From UBA5069 sp963773745 (lineage in GTDB: Bacteria; Chloroflexota; Anaerolineae; Caldilineales; Caldilineaceae): DNA of 64,000 nt. Position numbers and translations under genes: made by a program. The notes under the pieces are model-generated. The model made no database searches and was not told the DNA's origin. It worked only from the letters and a program-made list of their open reading frames with translations. Of this stretch, positions 33,022-41,690 are shown in pieces; position 1 is the stretch's first letter; every line of letters starts with the position of its first letter. The stretch covers positions 62,001 through 126,000 of the forward strand of contig CAVZCL010000004.1 of NCBI GenBank assembly GCA_963773745.1, written 5' to 3'.

Positions 33022-34260
33022 ATGCGCATTGCCCTCCTTCACTATGCGGTTCCGCCCGTTGTGGGCGGCGTCGAACGCGTGCTCGCCGCACAGGCCGATG
33101 TGCTCGCTGATGCCGGCCACAGCGTGCAGGTGCTGGCCGCGCGCGGCGCGGCCTGGCGCGCCGACATCCCCGTTCGCCTGCTGCCCCTGGCCGACTCCAT
33201 GCACCCGGCCATCCTCGAAATGAAGAACGCACTTGATGCGGGCCGCGTGCCGGTGAGCTTTGCCGTCGTGCGCGACAAGCTGCTGGCAGAAATGTCCGCC
33301 ATGCTCGCCGGCGTGGATGTACTCATTGCCCACAACGTCGCCTCGCTGGGCAAGAATCTGGCGCTCACCGCCGCGCTGCACGCTCTTTCGCAGCAGCCCG
33401 GCGCGCCGTCGCTCATCCTCTGGCATCACGATTTGGCGTGGACGACGCCGCGCTATCGCCCCCAGCTGCACGACGGCGCGCCGTGGGATCTGCTGCGCAC
33501 GGACTGGCCGTGGGCCACGCAGGTGGTTGTCTCCCTCCAGCGCCGCGATGAGCTGGCGGCGCTGCTGGATGTGCCCGCCGAGCGCATTCACGTTGTGCCC
33601 AACGGCGTCGACATTAGCCGCTTCTTCAAGCTTGACGGCGCAACGTTGCCGCTCATGACGCAGCTCGATCTCCTGGCGCCAACGCCGCTGCTTCTGTTGC
33701 CCGTGCGGCTGACGCCGCGCAAGAACATTGAACTTGCGCTGCAGATGCTTGCCCCCCTGCGCGAGCAGCTGCCCGGCGCACGCCTGCTGGTGACGGGCCC
33801 ACTGGGCCAGCACAATCCCGCCAATGTGGAGTACTTTGCCCGCCTGCGCGCCCAGCGTGATGAACTCGAACTGGGCGACGCTGCCATCTTCCTGGCCGAG
33901 CGCTACGACGGCTTTGTGCCCGACGGCGTGCTGGCGGATCTCTTCCGCTTTGCCGATGCGCTCTTCATGCCCAGCCGCGAAGAGGGCTTCGGCATCCCAC
34001 TGCTGGAGGCGGCGCTCAACCGCATGCCCATCTTCTGCAGCGACATCGCGGTGCTGCGCGAGCTTGCCGGCGATGACGCCCACTACTTCGATCCCGACGC
34101 CGACCCGGCGCAGGTGGCTAATCTGGTGGCGCACAGCCTGGCGGCCTCGCCCACGGCCCGCTTTGGCATGAGAGCGCGCGCCGGCACATGGCAGCATGTC
34201 TACAAGCAGCACATTGCGCCGTTGCTGAGCGAAGCTCAACTGTTGAAAACTGGCGATTGA
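33022..34260 (+). CDS. GT4-family glycosyltransferase
   Basis: The 412-residue GT-B enzyme starts MRIALLHYAVPPVVGGVERV, the typical nucleotide-free N-terminal loop of GT4. The C-terminal domain has VVPNGVDISRFF, PVRLTPRKNIELAL and the E-x7-E motif in PSREEGFGIPLLEAAL. It transfers a sugar from an NDP- or phospho-sugar with retention. Because the next gene is a GpgS-like synthase, a role in extending glucosylglycerate (for example mannosylation) is possible but unproven. AGGAAGG precedes the ATG. The stop lies in a gattgacgattg repeat. Confidence 0.82.
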   Translation: MRIALLHYAVPPVVGGVERVLAAQADVLADAGHSVQVLAARGAAWRADIPVRLLPLADSMHPAILEMKNALDAGRVPVSFAVVRDKLLAEMSAMLAGVDVLIAHNVASLGKNLALTAALHALSQQPGAPSLILWHHDLAWTTPRYRPQLHDGAPWDLLRTDWPWATQVVVSLQRRDELAALLDVPAERIHVVPNGVDISRFFKLDGATLPLMTQLDLLAPTPLLLLPVRLTPRKNIELALQMLAPLREQLPGARLLVTGPLGQHNPANVEYFARLRAQRDELELGDAAIFLAERYDGFVPDGVLADLFRFADALFMPSREEGFGIPLLEAALNRMPIFCSDIAVLRELAGDDAHYFDPDADPAQVANLVAHSLAASPTARFGMRARAGTWQHVYKQHIAPLLSEAQLLKTGD

Positions 34261-34308
34261 CGATTGCGATCGGCGCGGCTTTGGAGCCAATTGCCAATCG
34301 CCAATCGT
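34247..34308. repeat. Imperfect inverted repeat, 'gattgacgattg' family, overlapping a stop codon
   Basis: ggcgattgacgattg on the left faces caattgccaatcgccaatcg on the right. The TGA of the upstream glycosyltransferase (34258-34260) is part of the left arm. Confidence 0.6.
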
Positions 34309-34350
34309 TCTTTTCTGCGCGCACCATCGGCACTTATTCAGGAGTCACCC

Positions 34351-36213
34351 GTGCAGACCACTGAACGCAAACGCACCTTCTTCCAGCCTGTACGCACGGT
34401 TGTGGTGCCTGTTTTTCCCGATGAAGGCTACACCGATGTCTACGACACCGCGTTGGCGATTGCGCAGCACGTGGTGCTTGTGGGGATTGTGCCCGTGGCC
34501 GACGAAGCTTCAATTAGCGGGGCCGCAGGGCAGGCGCGCATTGTGCGCCAGCGCATGCTCGAAATTGCCGCCGACGTTGCCATCAGCGCACACCCGAAGG
34601 TTTCCGTCTCCGTGAATCCCTGGCAGGAGCTTGTACAGGCTGTGCGCGAACTGCGCCCCGACCTGCTGCTGCTCGACATGGGCGTCCACCTGCAGGCGCT
34701 GGGCGTCGCTGCTGATGAGGTGCTGGCCAACACGCCCTGCAGCCTGGCGCTGCTGCGCGGCTCGCTGCACAACGAGACTGGCGATCTGGATATCCGGCCC
34801 ATCGACGCCAAGCGCATTCTTATGCCCGTGCGCGGTGGCCCCAATGCCGAGCTCGCCGTGCGGCTGGGGCTCGCCTTCCCGCATGCGGCGCACACGGCGC
34901 TCCATGCGCGCCCCGCTGCGCCCCAGGTGAATGATGATGCCCCCTTCCGCGGCCTGCAGCGCGTGCTGCCCCAGCTGCATGGTCTTGAACTGCAGGAGGT
35001 GGTGACCGACGACGCGCCCGCGCACATTACTGCCGCCGCCGCCAACTATGATCTCGTCATCCTCGGCGCGCCCATTCTGCCCCAGGCCGACGTTGACTCT
35101 GTGGGCGGCGTGGCCGACAGGCTGCTGCGCGAGAGCCCTGTGCCTGTGCTCGTTGTCAAAAGCCCCCACGGCAGCCAGTATCTGACCAACACGCAGGTGG
35201 AGGACGACGAGCTGGCCGGCCAGGGAGCCATCTCGATTCTTGTGGACACCTGGTTTGCCGAGAATACCTTCCACGCTGACGAGTTTGCGAATTTACTCTG
35301 GCTGCTCGAGCGCAAACAGGAGCAGAAGCTCACTATCAGCCTGGCGCTGCCCGCGCTCAACGAAGAGGCCACGGTGGGGAAAGTGATCCGCACCATTCAA
35401 CGCGCGCTGATGGAGCGGATGCCGCTGCTGGACGAAATTGTGCTGATCGACTCAAACTCCACCGACCGCACGCGCGAAATTGCCGCGTCGCTGGGCGTGC
35501 CCGTCTACATCCACCAGCAACTGCTGCCCGAAGCAGGCGCGCGCCGCGGCAAGGGCGAGGCGCTTTGGAAGAGCCTGCTTGTGACCAAGGGCGACATTGT
35601 GGCGTGGATTGACACGGACATTGCCAACATTGACGCTCGCTTTGTCTATGGTATTCTGGGGCCGCTCATTGCCAACCCCAGCCTGCACTATGTCAAGGGC
35701 TTTTACCAGCGCCCCATCTTTGCGGCGGGCGCGCTGCAGGCGGCGGGGGGCGGCCGTGTGACGGAACTGATGGCGCGCCCGCTCATCAACCTCTTCTACC
35801 CCGAGTTGAGCGGCGTGATCCAGCCTCTCTCGGGCGAGTATGCCGGGCGGCGCAGCGCGCTGGAGAGTGTGCCCTTCTACTCGGGCTACGGCGTGGAGAC
35901 GGGGCTGCTCATCGAGATATACGAGCGCTACGGGCTGGGGGCGATTGCCCAGGTGGACCTGCTCGAGCGCGTTCACCACAACCAGCCGCTCGAGGCGCTG
36001 AGCAAAATGTCCTTCGCCATCCTGCAGGTGGTGATTGACAAGCTGGAGCAGCGCATGGGCACGCACCTTCTCGCCGACGTCAACAAGTCGATGAAGCTGA
36101 TTCGCCAGGGTGCGGCGGGCTACAGCCTCGACGTGGCGGAGATTGTCGAGCGCGAGCGCCCGCCCATTGTCTCATTCGAGAGCTATCGGCAGTCGCGCGA
36201 ACAACAAATCTAA
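34351..36213 (+). CDS. gpgS: USP-domain / glucosyl-3-phosphoglycerate synthase (GpgS, GT81) fusion
   Basis: The 620-residue protein has about 310 residues of two tandem universal-stress-protein-like domains (TVVVPVFPDEGYTDVYDTA; later RILMPVRGGPNAELAVRLG and LVILGAPILPQADVDSVGGV) followed by a GT-A domain. The latter matches GpgS over its length: SLALPALNEEATVGKVIRTI, IDSNSTDRTREIAASLG, GKGEALWKSL, DTDIAN near 421, YVKGFYQRPIF, GGGRVTELMARPL and SGEYAGRRSALESVPFYSGY. GpgS makes glucosyl-3-phosphoglycerate from NDP-glucose and 3-phosphoglycerate. The GTG at 34351 is preceded by AGGAG. The USP fusion is unusual; most GpgS proteins are about 300 residues. Confidence 0.85.
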   Translation: MQTTERKRTFFQPVRTVVVPVFPDEGYTDVYDTALAIAQHVVLVGIVPVADEASISGAAGQARIVRQRMLEIAADVAISAHPKVSVSVNPWQELVQAVRELRPDLLLLDMGVHLQALGVAADEVLANTPCSLALLRGSLHNETGDLDIRPIDAKRILMPVRGGPNAELAVRLGLAFPHAAHTALHARPAAPQVNDDAPFRGLQRVLPQLHGLELQEVVTDDAPAHITAAAANYDLVILGAPILPQADVDSVGGVADRLLRESPVPVLVVKSPHGSQYLTNTQVEDDELAGQGAISILVDTWFAENTFHADEFANLLWLLERKQEQKLTISLALPALNEEATVGKVIRTIQRALMERMPLLDEIVLIDSNSTDRTREIAASLGVPVYIHQQLLPEAGARRGKGEALWKSLLVTKGDIVAWIDTDIANIDARFVYGILGPLIANPSLHYVKGFYQRPIFAAGALQAAGGGRVTELMARPLINLFYPELSGVIQPLSGEYAGRRSALESVPFYSGYGVETGLLIEIYERYGLGAIAQVDLLERVHHNQPLEALSKMSFAILQVVIDKLEQRMGTHLLADVNKSMKLIRQGAAGYSLDVAEIVERERPPIVSFESYRQSREQQI

Positions 36214-36306
36214 CGCTCGGAAGGGCGCCTCACTTTCGTGCAGCGTTGCGCCCACATGGCTCGAATGTACGTGTTCTGGACTTCTACCTATGGAAAGGAA
36301 TTGGGG

Positions 36307-36843
36307 ATGCGCAAGTTGGTTGTCACTGAATTTGTGTCGCTGGATGGCGTGATGGAACAACCCGCCTGGACCGCTCCGTATTGGAATGACGAGATCGCCC
36401 AGTTCAAGGCCGAGGAGACGCTGGCCGGCGACGCTTTGCTCCTGGGGCGTGTGACCTATCAGGGCTTTGCAGCAGCCTGGCCGGAGAGCAAGGACGAAGG
36501 GGCGGCTTACTTCAATCACGTGGCCAAGTACGTTGTATCAACCACGCTGGACAAGGCAGACTGGAACAACTCGACGCTGATCAAAGACAATGTCGTGCAA
36601 GAAATCGCCAAACTCAAACAGCAGGATGGCAGGGATATCGTGGTCCACGGCAGCGCCACCCTCGTGCAAACACTCATCCAGCATGATCTGGTGGACAGCC
36701 TGCGCCTTCTTGTCTACCCGGTGGTTCTGGGCAAAGGCAAGCGTCTCTTTCAGGCAGAAACCAGTGCGACGCTCAAGCTTGTCGATGCACGATCATTCAG
36801 TTCGGGTGTGGCCACACTCATTTATGCGCCCGTGCGGGAGTGA
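36307..36843 (+). CDS. Dihydrofolate reductase-like (RibD C-terminal) family protein
   Basis: The 178-residue protein matches the YyaP/YwjB-type branch of the RibD-C/DHFR superfamily: RKLVVTEFVSLDGVME at the N-terminus, LLLGRVTYQGFAAAWP, then DIVVHGSATLVQTLI and LLVYPVVLGKGKRLF. Such proteins bind NADPH; their reactions are mostly unknown. The ATG at 36307 follows a purine-rich aaaggaattgggg stretch. It interrupts the compatible-solute cluster and may be unrelated. Confidence 0.85.
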   Translation: MRKLVVTEFVSLDGVMEQPAWTAPYWNDEIAQFKAEETLAGDALLLGRVTYQGFAAAWPESKDEGAAYFNHVAKYVVSTTLDKADWNNSTLIKDNVVQEIAKLKQQDGRDIVVHGSATLVQTLIQHDLVDSLRLLVYPVVLGKGKRLFQAETSATLKLVDARSFSSGVATLIYAPVRE

Positions 36844-36939
36844 ACTCCAGTGCAAGCGATGAATCTGGAAAGGCGGCCCGATGGATAGCACCCACGCGTC
36901 GTTCTGCGATTTCACGCTCCCGTAACGCAAATAACTGTC

Positions 36940-37010
36940 CCTGTTTTTGCTTTTCTTTGCGCTTCCTCTTGCGCCTTTGCGCCTTTGCGTCGTATTGACT
37001 GTTAGGAGTC
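36940..37010. repeat. Half copy of the 'ctttgcgcctttgcgtcgta' family
   Basis: Only the right-arm wording is present (tttgcgcctttgcgcctttg then cgtcgta); I see no matching left arm. It ends just before the RBS of the next gene. Confidence 0.6.
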
Positions 37011-37013
37011 ATA

Positions 37014-37643
37014 TTGTCTGATACCACCGAACTCTGGCTGGTGCGCCACGGCCAAACCGACTGGAATCTGCAGGGGCGCTACCAGGGCAACACCGACCTG
37101 GCTCTCAACGAGACGGGGCTGGCTCAGGCGGTGGCGCTGGCCGAGGTCATCGAAGGCGAGCGCATTCAGGCCATCTACAGCAGCGATCTGCAGCGCGCCT
37201 TTGTGACGGCGCAGGCGGTGGCAAAGAAATTCCACCTGCCCATTCACCCCGAGCCGCGCCTGCGCGAGGTGCGCCTGGGCGAGTGGGAGGGCATGCTCTT
37301 CCCCGACATCAAGGCGCAATATGCCGAGAACTGGGCCGAGCGTGAAGCCGATCCCCTCTACGCCCGCCCCATTGGCGGCGAGTCGGTCTACGATGTGGCA
37401 CAGCGCGCCTGGCCCGCCGTGGATGAAATTGCCGCCCGCCACCACCCGGGCCCTGTGCTTGTGGTGGCCCATGGCCTTGTGCTGGCCACGCTCATTTGCG
37501 GCGCAAGCAACAGGTCGCTCAGCCACACCTACCAGAACATTCCCGACAACGCGGCCATCACCGTCATTCAATGGCCCACGCACTCGGCGCGCCTGCTTGC
37601 CCAGCTGGCCCCCGCTCCCATACCTGCCAACCATGATGACTGA
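37014..37643 (+). CDS. Histidine phosphatase (phosphoglycerate mutase-like), probable glucosyl-3-phosphoglycerate phosphatase
   Basis: The 209-residue protein has the phosphohistidine motif LWLVRHGQTDWN, then IYSSDLQRAFVTAQ, VRLGEWEGM and a second catalytic His in LVVAHGLVLA. The start is TTG at 37014 with AGGAG five bases upstream; no ATG gives a full N-terminus. Mycobacterial GpgP, which dephosphorylates glucosyl-3-phosphoglycerate, belongs to this superfamily. Position between gpgS and a GH63-like hydrolase makes that role likely here, although cobalamin or general phosphatases look similar. The stop overlaps the next start region by 11 bases. Confidence 0.8.
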   Translation: MSDTTELWLVRHGQTDWNLQGRYQGNTDLALNETGLAQAVALAEVIEGERIQAIYSSDLQRAFVTAQAVAKKFHLPIHPEPRLREVRLGEWEGMLFPDIKAQYAENWAEREADPLYARPIGGESVYDVAQRAWPAVDEIAARHHPGPVLVVAHGLVLATLICGASNRSLSHTYQNIPDNAAITVIQWPTHSARLLAQLAPAPIPANHDD

Positions 37644-39420
37644 ACACGAAGAACCCATGCTTGTCTCGTCACCCTACCTGCGGCTGCTCAAGGATCGTAT
37701 CAATCTGACGCAGGTGCCGCTGAGCGAGCGCGGCTCGCGCCTGATGATCTTCCGTGTGAATGAGACTCTCTCGTTCCGCCTGGCAGAGCGCTGGTTCAAG
37801 CTGGACAACCAGCTCAGCAGCTACCGCCGCCGCCGCCCCATCCTCAGCGAGTTCACGATTACCACAGAAGCGGGTGAGCCGCTGGCGCTGGAACAGAGCA
37901 CCTGGCCCCACGCCGTGGCGCTGGATAGTGCCGCCGGCCTCTTTCGCCTCACCTTTGTGGACAGCGAGACGATCCTGATTGCGCTGCCCGCGGGGCGCTA
38001 CGGCATTCGCTTTGCCACCACCCTCGACAGCGCCCGCACGGACAGGCGCGGCGGTGTGCTGCGCCTCAACGGCGACATTCGCCGCAACGTGGCCTATACC
38101 ACCAACGCGCGGCTGCTCGTCAATGAAGTGGAAAACGTGGAGACCAACGATCAGCACGTGCGCCTTGTGGTCGAGTCGGACGGCACGCACGCGCTGCTGC
38201 TCAACATGACGCCCCGCCTTGGCTTCAACCGCTCCATTCCCAACGTCGAAAGCGCCTTTGCCGAGGCCGAGGAGCGCTGGCACAACTGGTTTGCCGCTGC
38301 CCCGCCCGTGCGCGACGACCTGCTGCCCCATTACCTCTACGCGTGGTGGGTCATGCGCGCCGGCCTGATTTCCACGCGCTTCTACACCACGCGCGAGGCC
38401 ATGACCCCCTCCAAGATTCACTATGTGGGCGTGTGGCAGTGGGACGCCTTCTTCCACGCCCTGGCCTATCGCCACGTGGAAATGAAGCTGGCGCGCGACC
38501 AGCTTCGCATTGTGCTCGATCACCAGCGCGCCGACGGCATGATCCCTGACGCCATCCACGACGAGGGTATTGTCACCCACCTCACCTTTCCCGTGGAGGC
38601 CGACGTCACCAAGCCGCCCCTGCTGGCGTGGACGGCGTGGAAGCTCTACGAGATGGACCACGACCCCGAGTTCCTCGATGAAATCTACGAGCCGGTGGTG
38701 CGCTGGAACCGCTGGTGGCTGGAGGAGAACGACCGCGACAACAACGGCCTGTGCGAATATGGCCACCCCTTTTCCAGCGGCCTTGACGACAGCCCGCTGT
38801 GGGATGGCGGCATGCCCGTGGAGGCCACCGACCTTAACAGCTACCTGGTGATGCAGTGTGATGCACTGGCGCGCATGGCCGAGGTGCTGGGGCTGGACGA
38901 CGACGTGGCCGAATGGCGCACACGCGCCGAAAAGCTTGCGCAGCGCATGATCGACAGCATGTGGGACGCTGAGGCGGGGCTCTTCTGGTCCACTCGCGAT
39001 GGTGAGCCGATTCGTATCAAGACCCCCTTCAGCCTCTTTCCGCTCTTTACGGGGCGCATGCCGCACGAGATTGCCGAGCGCCTTGTGGCTGCCCTCACCG
39101 ACGAGAAGCTCTTCTGGACGCGTTACCCTGTGCCCACTGTGGCCATTAACGACCCGCACTATGACCCGCTGGAGATGTGGCGCGGCCCCACCTGGCTCAA
39201 CAGCAACTACATTATCATGGAGGGGCTGGAGCGCAGCGGCTACCCCGAACTGGCGGCAGAGCTGCGCCGTCGCTCGCTGGCGATGGTGCAGACAACCAGC
39301 GACATCTTCGAGTATTATCACCCCGAGAGTGCCGAGATACCGCCCAAGGCCGCGCCGATTTTCGGCTGGTCGGCCGCAATCTACATCGAGATGGCCATTC
39401 GCGAATCGGCGCAGGTGTAG
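37633..39420 (+). CDS. GH63/MGH1-like glycoside hydrolase, probable glucosylglycerate or mannosylglycerate hydrolase
   Basis: The 595-residue protein combines an N-terminal beta-rich domain (about 1-200) with an (alpha/alpha)6 barrel. Barrel segments MTPSKIHYVGVWQWDAFFHA, DGMIPDAIHDEG, TKPPLLAWTAWKLYE, GLCEYGHPFSSGLDDSP and DLNSYLVMQCDALARM match the GH63-type glucosylglycerate/mannosylglycerate hydrolases. The Asp in WQWDAFFH and a Glu/Asp in the barrel are the likely catalytic pair. Such enzymes release the sugar and glycerate when osmotic or nitrogen stress ends. It overlaps the phosphatase gene, indicating coupling. No signal peptide, so cytosolic. Confidence 0.8.
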   Translation: MMTEHEEPMLVSSPYLRLLKDRINLTQVPLSERGSRLMIFRVNETLSFRLAERWFKLDNQLSSYRRRRPILSEFTITTEAGEPLALEQSTWPHAVALDSAAGLFRLTFVDSETILIALPAGRYGIRFATTLDSARTDRRGGVLRLNGDIRRNVAYTTNARLLVNEVENVETNDQHVRLVVESDGTHALLLNMTPRLGFNRSIPNVESAFAEAEERWHNWFAAAPPVRDDLLPHYLYAWWVMRAGLISTRFYTTREAMTPSKIHYVGVWQWDAFFHALAYRHVEMKLARDQLRIVLDHQRADGMIPDAIHDEGIVTHLTFPVEADVTKPPLLAWTAWKLYEMDHDPEFLDEIYEPVVRWNRWWLEENDRDNNGLCEYGHPFSSGLDDSPLWDGGMPVEATDLNSYLVMQCDALARMAEVLGLDDDVAEWRTRAEKLAQRMIDSMWDAEAGLFWSTRDGEPIRIKTPFSLFPLFTGRMPHEIAERLVAALTDEKLFWTRYPVPTVAINDPHYDPLEMWRGPTWLNSNYIIMEGLERSGYPELAAELRRRSLAMVQTTSDIFEYYHPESAEIPPKAAPIFGWSAAIYIEMAIRESAQV

Positions 39421-39528
39421 GCTGGCCTCATCCTGCGTGCATCAGCGGGCTCCAGATGCGCGGCATGAATTGCCGCGCATCCGCCAGTGGGTAAGTGCGC
39501 CAGTGGCCAGAAAGTCAATCACCCATCT

Positions 39529-39921
39529 TCAGCTATCCTGATCATCCACCGCCGGTTGAGCAGCCGGCGTCTCGTGCATTTGTGGCTCGCCCACGGGCCC
39601 CACAATGGCGCGATCAGGCGAAATCGGCCCAACAATCGTCACTGTCACCGGCACGCTTAACCGGAGAGAGGCGTTCACTGTTGGCGCGGTGACGTCAATT
39701 GTTGTTTCAGTGGCCGTTGTTGATGTTGTTGACGTTGCCGGCGTCGTTGACGTGAGCGGCGCTGTCGCCGGCGCGGCCGAGCCTTGAGGGGCCGGGCTTG
39801 CTTCTGGCGGCGTGGCCGTCCCGCCGGCGCCACCGTTGGGTTGCAAGGGCACGCATGCGCCCGCAAGCAGCAGGGCCGTAGCCGGCAACAACCGCAGGGT
39901 CTTGCGCAAGAGACTTGTCAT
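39529..39921 (-). CDS. Small Thr/Ala/Pro-rich lipoprotein
   Basis: The 130-residue product has a lipobox (LLLAGAC, Cys23) and then a low-complexity chain with TSTTPATSTTSTTATETT and little predicted structure. It should be an anchored surface peptide. No family recognised. It is convergent with the hydrolase gene. Confidence 0.65.
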   Translation of the reverse strand: MTSLLRKTLRLLPATALLLAGACVPLQPNGGAGGTATPPEASPAPQGSAAPATAPLTSTTPATSTTSTTATETTIDVTAPTVNASLRLSVPVTVTIVGPISPDRAIVGPVGEPQMHETPAAQPAVDDQDS

Positions 39922-39987
39922 CGGCTTGCCTTTCTGAACGAATCTGCACGCACTGCCTACCAGACGTATGCTCGCCGGTAAATGTTG

Positions 39988-40047
39988 CAGCGCACAAATT
40001 GAAGCAAGGCTTCCCTAAGCGGAAGCCTTGCTTCAATTTGTGCGCTG
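39988..40047. repeat. 27-bp-arm perfect hairpin, 'gaagcaaggcttcc' family
   Basis: Arms 39988-40014 and 40021-40047 are exact complements around the loop ctaagc. It lies between divergent genes, directly upstream of the -10 at 40069-40074. Confidence 0.9.
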
Positions 40048-40068
40048 GCAGTACGCACCCCTCTCCGA

Positions 40069-40074
40069 TATAAT
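40069..40074 (+). promoter_or_regulatory. TATAAT -10 box for the gene at 40118
   Basis: A perfect TATAAT lies 43 bp before the ATG, leaving a leader that contains the strong RBS gcaggaggc. The -35 region falls at the end of the hairpin. Confidence 0.5.
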
Positions 40075-40117
40075 AGCCACCCCACCCCATTTCACCACCT
40101 GCAGGAGGCATATCACC

Positions 40118-40525
40118 ATGGCTGAAGGTAGAGGCACGAAGGATGATCCGTGGCAGTTGCAAACGCCACCCGGCACATCCAGCTATACGATCTATCGGGA
40201 TGAAAGCGCCTCACCGCCGCGGCTTGTCTGCACGGTTGGCAGCACGGTGCTCTACTATGACGCACGCTGCATTGAGGACCTGCACGCCATGCTCAAGCGG
40301 CACGGTGACTGGATGGAGTTGGGCAGCGCGGACGAAAAGAAGGAACCCAAAGCGGGCACAGTGGAAGCCTGGGGACGGTCACCCGACAACCCAATCGGTG
40401 GCTGGTACGGCATGAAGAACGGCTTTCGCGGCCGCTTTGGTATGTACATCCCCCCGCTGCTTGAGGCGCTTGGCCTGACCGAGGTGGAGCACAACGCACG
40501 CAATAACCGCATGCGGGCGCTGTAG
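40118..40525 (+). CDS. Hypothetical protein (135 aa), conserved-looking
   Basis: The soluble 135-residue protein begins MAEGRGTKDDPWQLQTPPGT and has Trp/Gly/Pro-rich conserved-looking blocks (LVCTVGSTVLYYDARCIEDL; GTVEAWGRSPDNPIGGWYG; GRFGMYIPPLLEALGL). I cannot assign a named function. The RBS (GGAGG) and promoter are good, so it is surely expressed. Confidence 0.75.
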   Translation: MAEGRGTKDDPWQLQTPPGTSSYTIYRDESASPPRLVCTVGSTVLYYDARCIEDLHAMLKRHGDWMELGSADEKKEPKAGTVEAWGRSPDNPIGGWYGMKNGFRGRFGMYIPPLLEALGLTEVEHNARNNRMRAL

Positions 40526-40547
40526 AGCTGCAACGCAAAGATGCGCA

Positions 40548-40613
40548 GCCGCAAAGCAGAAAGGGCCGTACACAGGCATCGCTACCTGCGTACGGCCCTT
40601 TCTGCTTTGCGGC
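40548..40613. repeat. 29-bp-arm hairpin between convergent genes
   Basis: Arms 40548-40576 and 40585-40613 complement each other with one mismatch (gccgcaaagcagaaagggcc wording). It ends four bases before the stop of the GNAT gene and probably terminates both transcripts. Confidence 0.88.
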
Positions 40614-40616
40614 GAT

Positions 40617-41549
40617 CTACCCCGGCCACTGCTTGCGCCACTGCGAATTGATGAGCGGCTGCGCGCCGGTTACCTGCGCGTAGAGTGCGTTGGCCGCCTC
40701 GCTGTACCCGGCCACTGTGGCGCAGGTCGCGCCGATTGCCTGCAATCGGCGCATGCCTTCCAGAAGCAGGGCGCGTGCCAGCCCCCGCCGCTGGTGCTCG
40801 GGCGTTACACCCACCGGTTCAAAGTAGCCCAGGCGCGTGGCCGCGTCGTACCAGACAGTGCAGAAGCCCGCAACCGCACCGTCGGGGGCAATCGTCACAA
40901 GGTCCAGATCCTGGCGGTAGAGCGGGTTGCGCTGAATATTGCGCGCGTACCAATCGTGGCCCTCGTAGGCGGAGTCGGGATCGTTGGGGTGAAAGGCCCG
41001 CCATGAGGCCCAACTGCGTGAAGGCAGTTCCGCGGCGTCGCCCAGGGCGCGCAGCGTGTAGCCGGTGGGCACGACGGGCGCAGGCACCTCCGCGCCGCCA
41101 TCAAGCCGGCGCAACCATTGGGATTCGGGCCATGCGCCGCGGCTGTAGCCCTCTTCGGTCAGCAGTTCGGGCAGCAGCGTGTCGCTGGCGTGCACCCAGA
41201 TCTCAAGCACGCGGCTGCCGTCGGCCTCGGTGCGCGCCAGCCGTTCTTCGGCAACCGCAATCAGCGCACGCTCCACGGCGCGCGTGCGGTGCGACGGGTG
41301 AACATGGAAGAGCGCATCGCCCCACCCCTCGGGCGAGAGGACGGCCACGATTTCACCCGCCACCTCTGCCAACAGCAGGGTCTCCGCCATGGGTGGCTGG
41401 GGTGAGACGTCCTGCACATGCCAGCGCCAATACTCGAGCCGGGCGACGGGGTAGGCCATCAGCCCGCATTCCTTCCACGAGTCGAGCGTGCGCAGGAAAT
41501 CGCGCACGCGTGCGTATTCGGCTTCGCTGCTGCACGGAATAATCTGCAT
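40617..41549 (-). CDS. Tandem-domain GNAT acetyltransferase
   Basis: The 310-residue protein has two GNAT folds. The N-terminal half (about 1-150) is degenerate but keeps TLLLAEVAGEIVAVL and VHPSHRTRAVERALI. The C-terminal half has VAGFCTVWYDAATRLGYFEP and the acetyl-CoA loop VTPEHQRRGLARALL. Tandem GNATs of this type are found in mycothiol synthases and antibiotic acetyltransferases; neither is indicated by context. The ATG at 41549 is chosen because upstream sequence is a tandem repeat. Confidence 0.78.
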   Translation of the reverse strand: MQIIPCSSEAEYARVRDFLRTLDSWKECGLMAYPVARLEYWRWHVQDVSPQPPMAETLLLAEVAGEIVAVLSPEGWGDALFHVHPSHRTRAVERALIAVAEERLARTEADGSRVLEIWVHASDTLLPELLTEEGYSRGAWPESQWLRRLDGGAEVPAPVVPTGYTLRALGDAAELPSRSWASWRAFHPNDPDSAYEGHDWYARNIQRNPLYRQDLDLVTIAPDGAVAGFCTVWYDAATRLGYFEPVGVTPEHQRRGLARALLLEGMRRLQAIGATCATVAGYSEAANALYAQVTGAQPLINSQWRKQWPG

Positions 41550-41563
41550 GGGGGTCGCTCCTT

Positions 41564-41614
41564 GCTTGCGCTTGAAAATTGCTTGCGCTTGAAAACCGCT
41601 TGCGCCTGAATATA
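41564..41614. repeat. Three 17-bp tandem repeats
   Basis: Units of gcttgcgcttgaaaatt and variants occupy 41564-41580, 41581-41597 and 41598-41614, just upstream of the GNAT start and probably inside its promoter. Confidence 0.8.
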
Positions 41615-41690
41615 GAGGAGGGGCGAAACGCGCTCTGCGCTCACCCCTTCCTTTACAGCCCTGCACATGCCGCTAACGAACAGCCGCGCT

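Noticed and set aside
32634..33110. 158-codon plus-strand frame before the GT4 gene
   Set aside because: Arg/His/Cys-rich translation with no family features, crossing the tandem repeats and overlapping the true GT4 start.
37669..39321. Open frame of 550 codons antisense to the GH63-like gene
   Set aside because: Shadow of a strongly biased gene with recognisable motifs on the plus strand.
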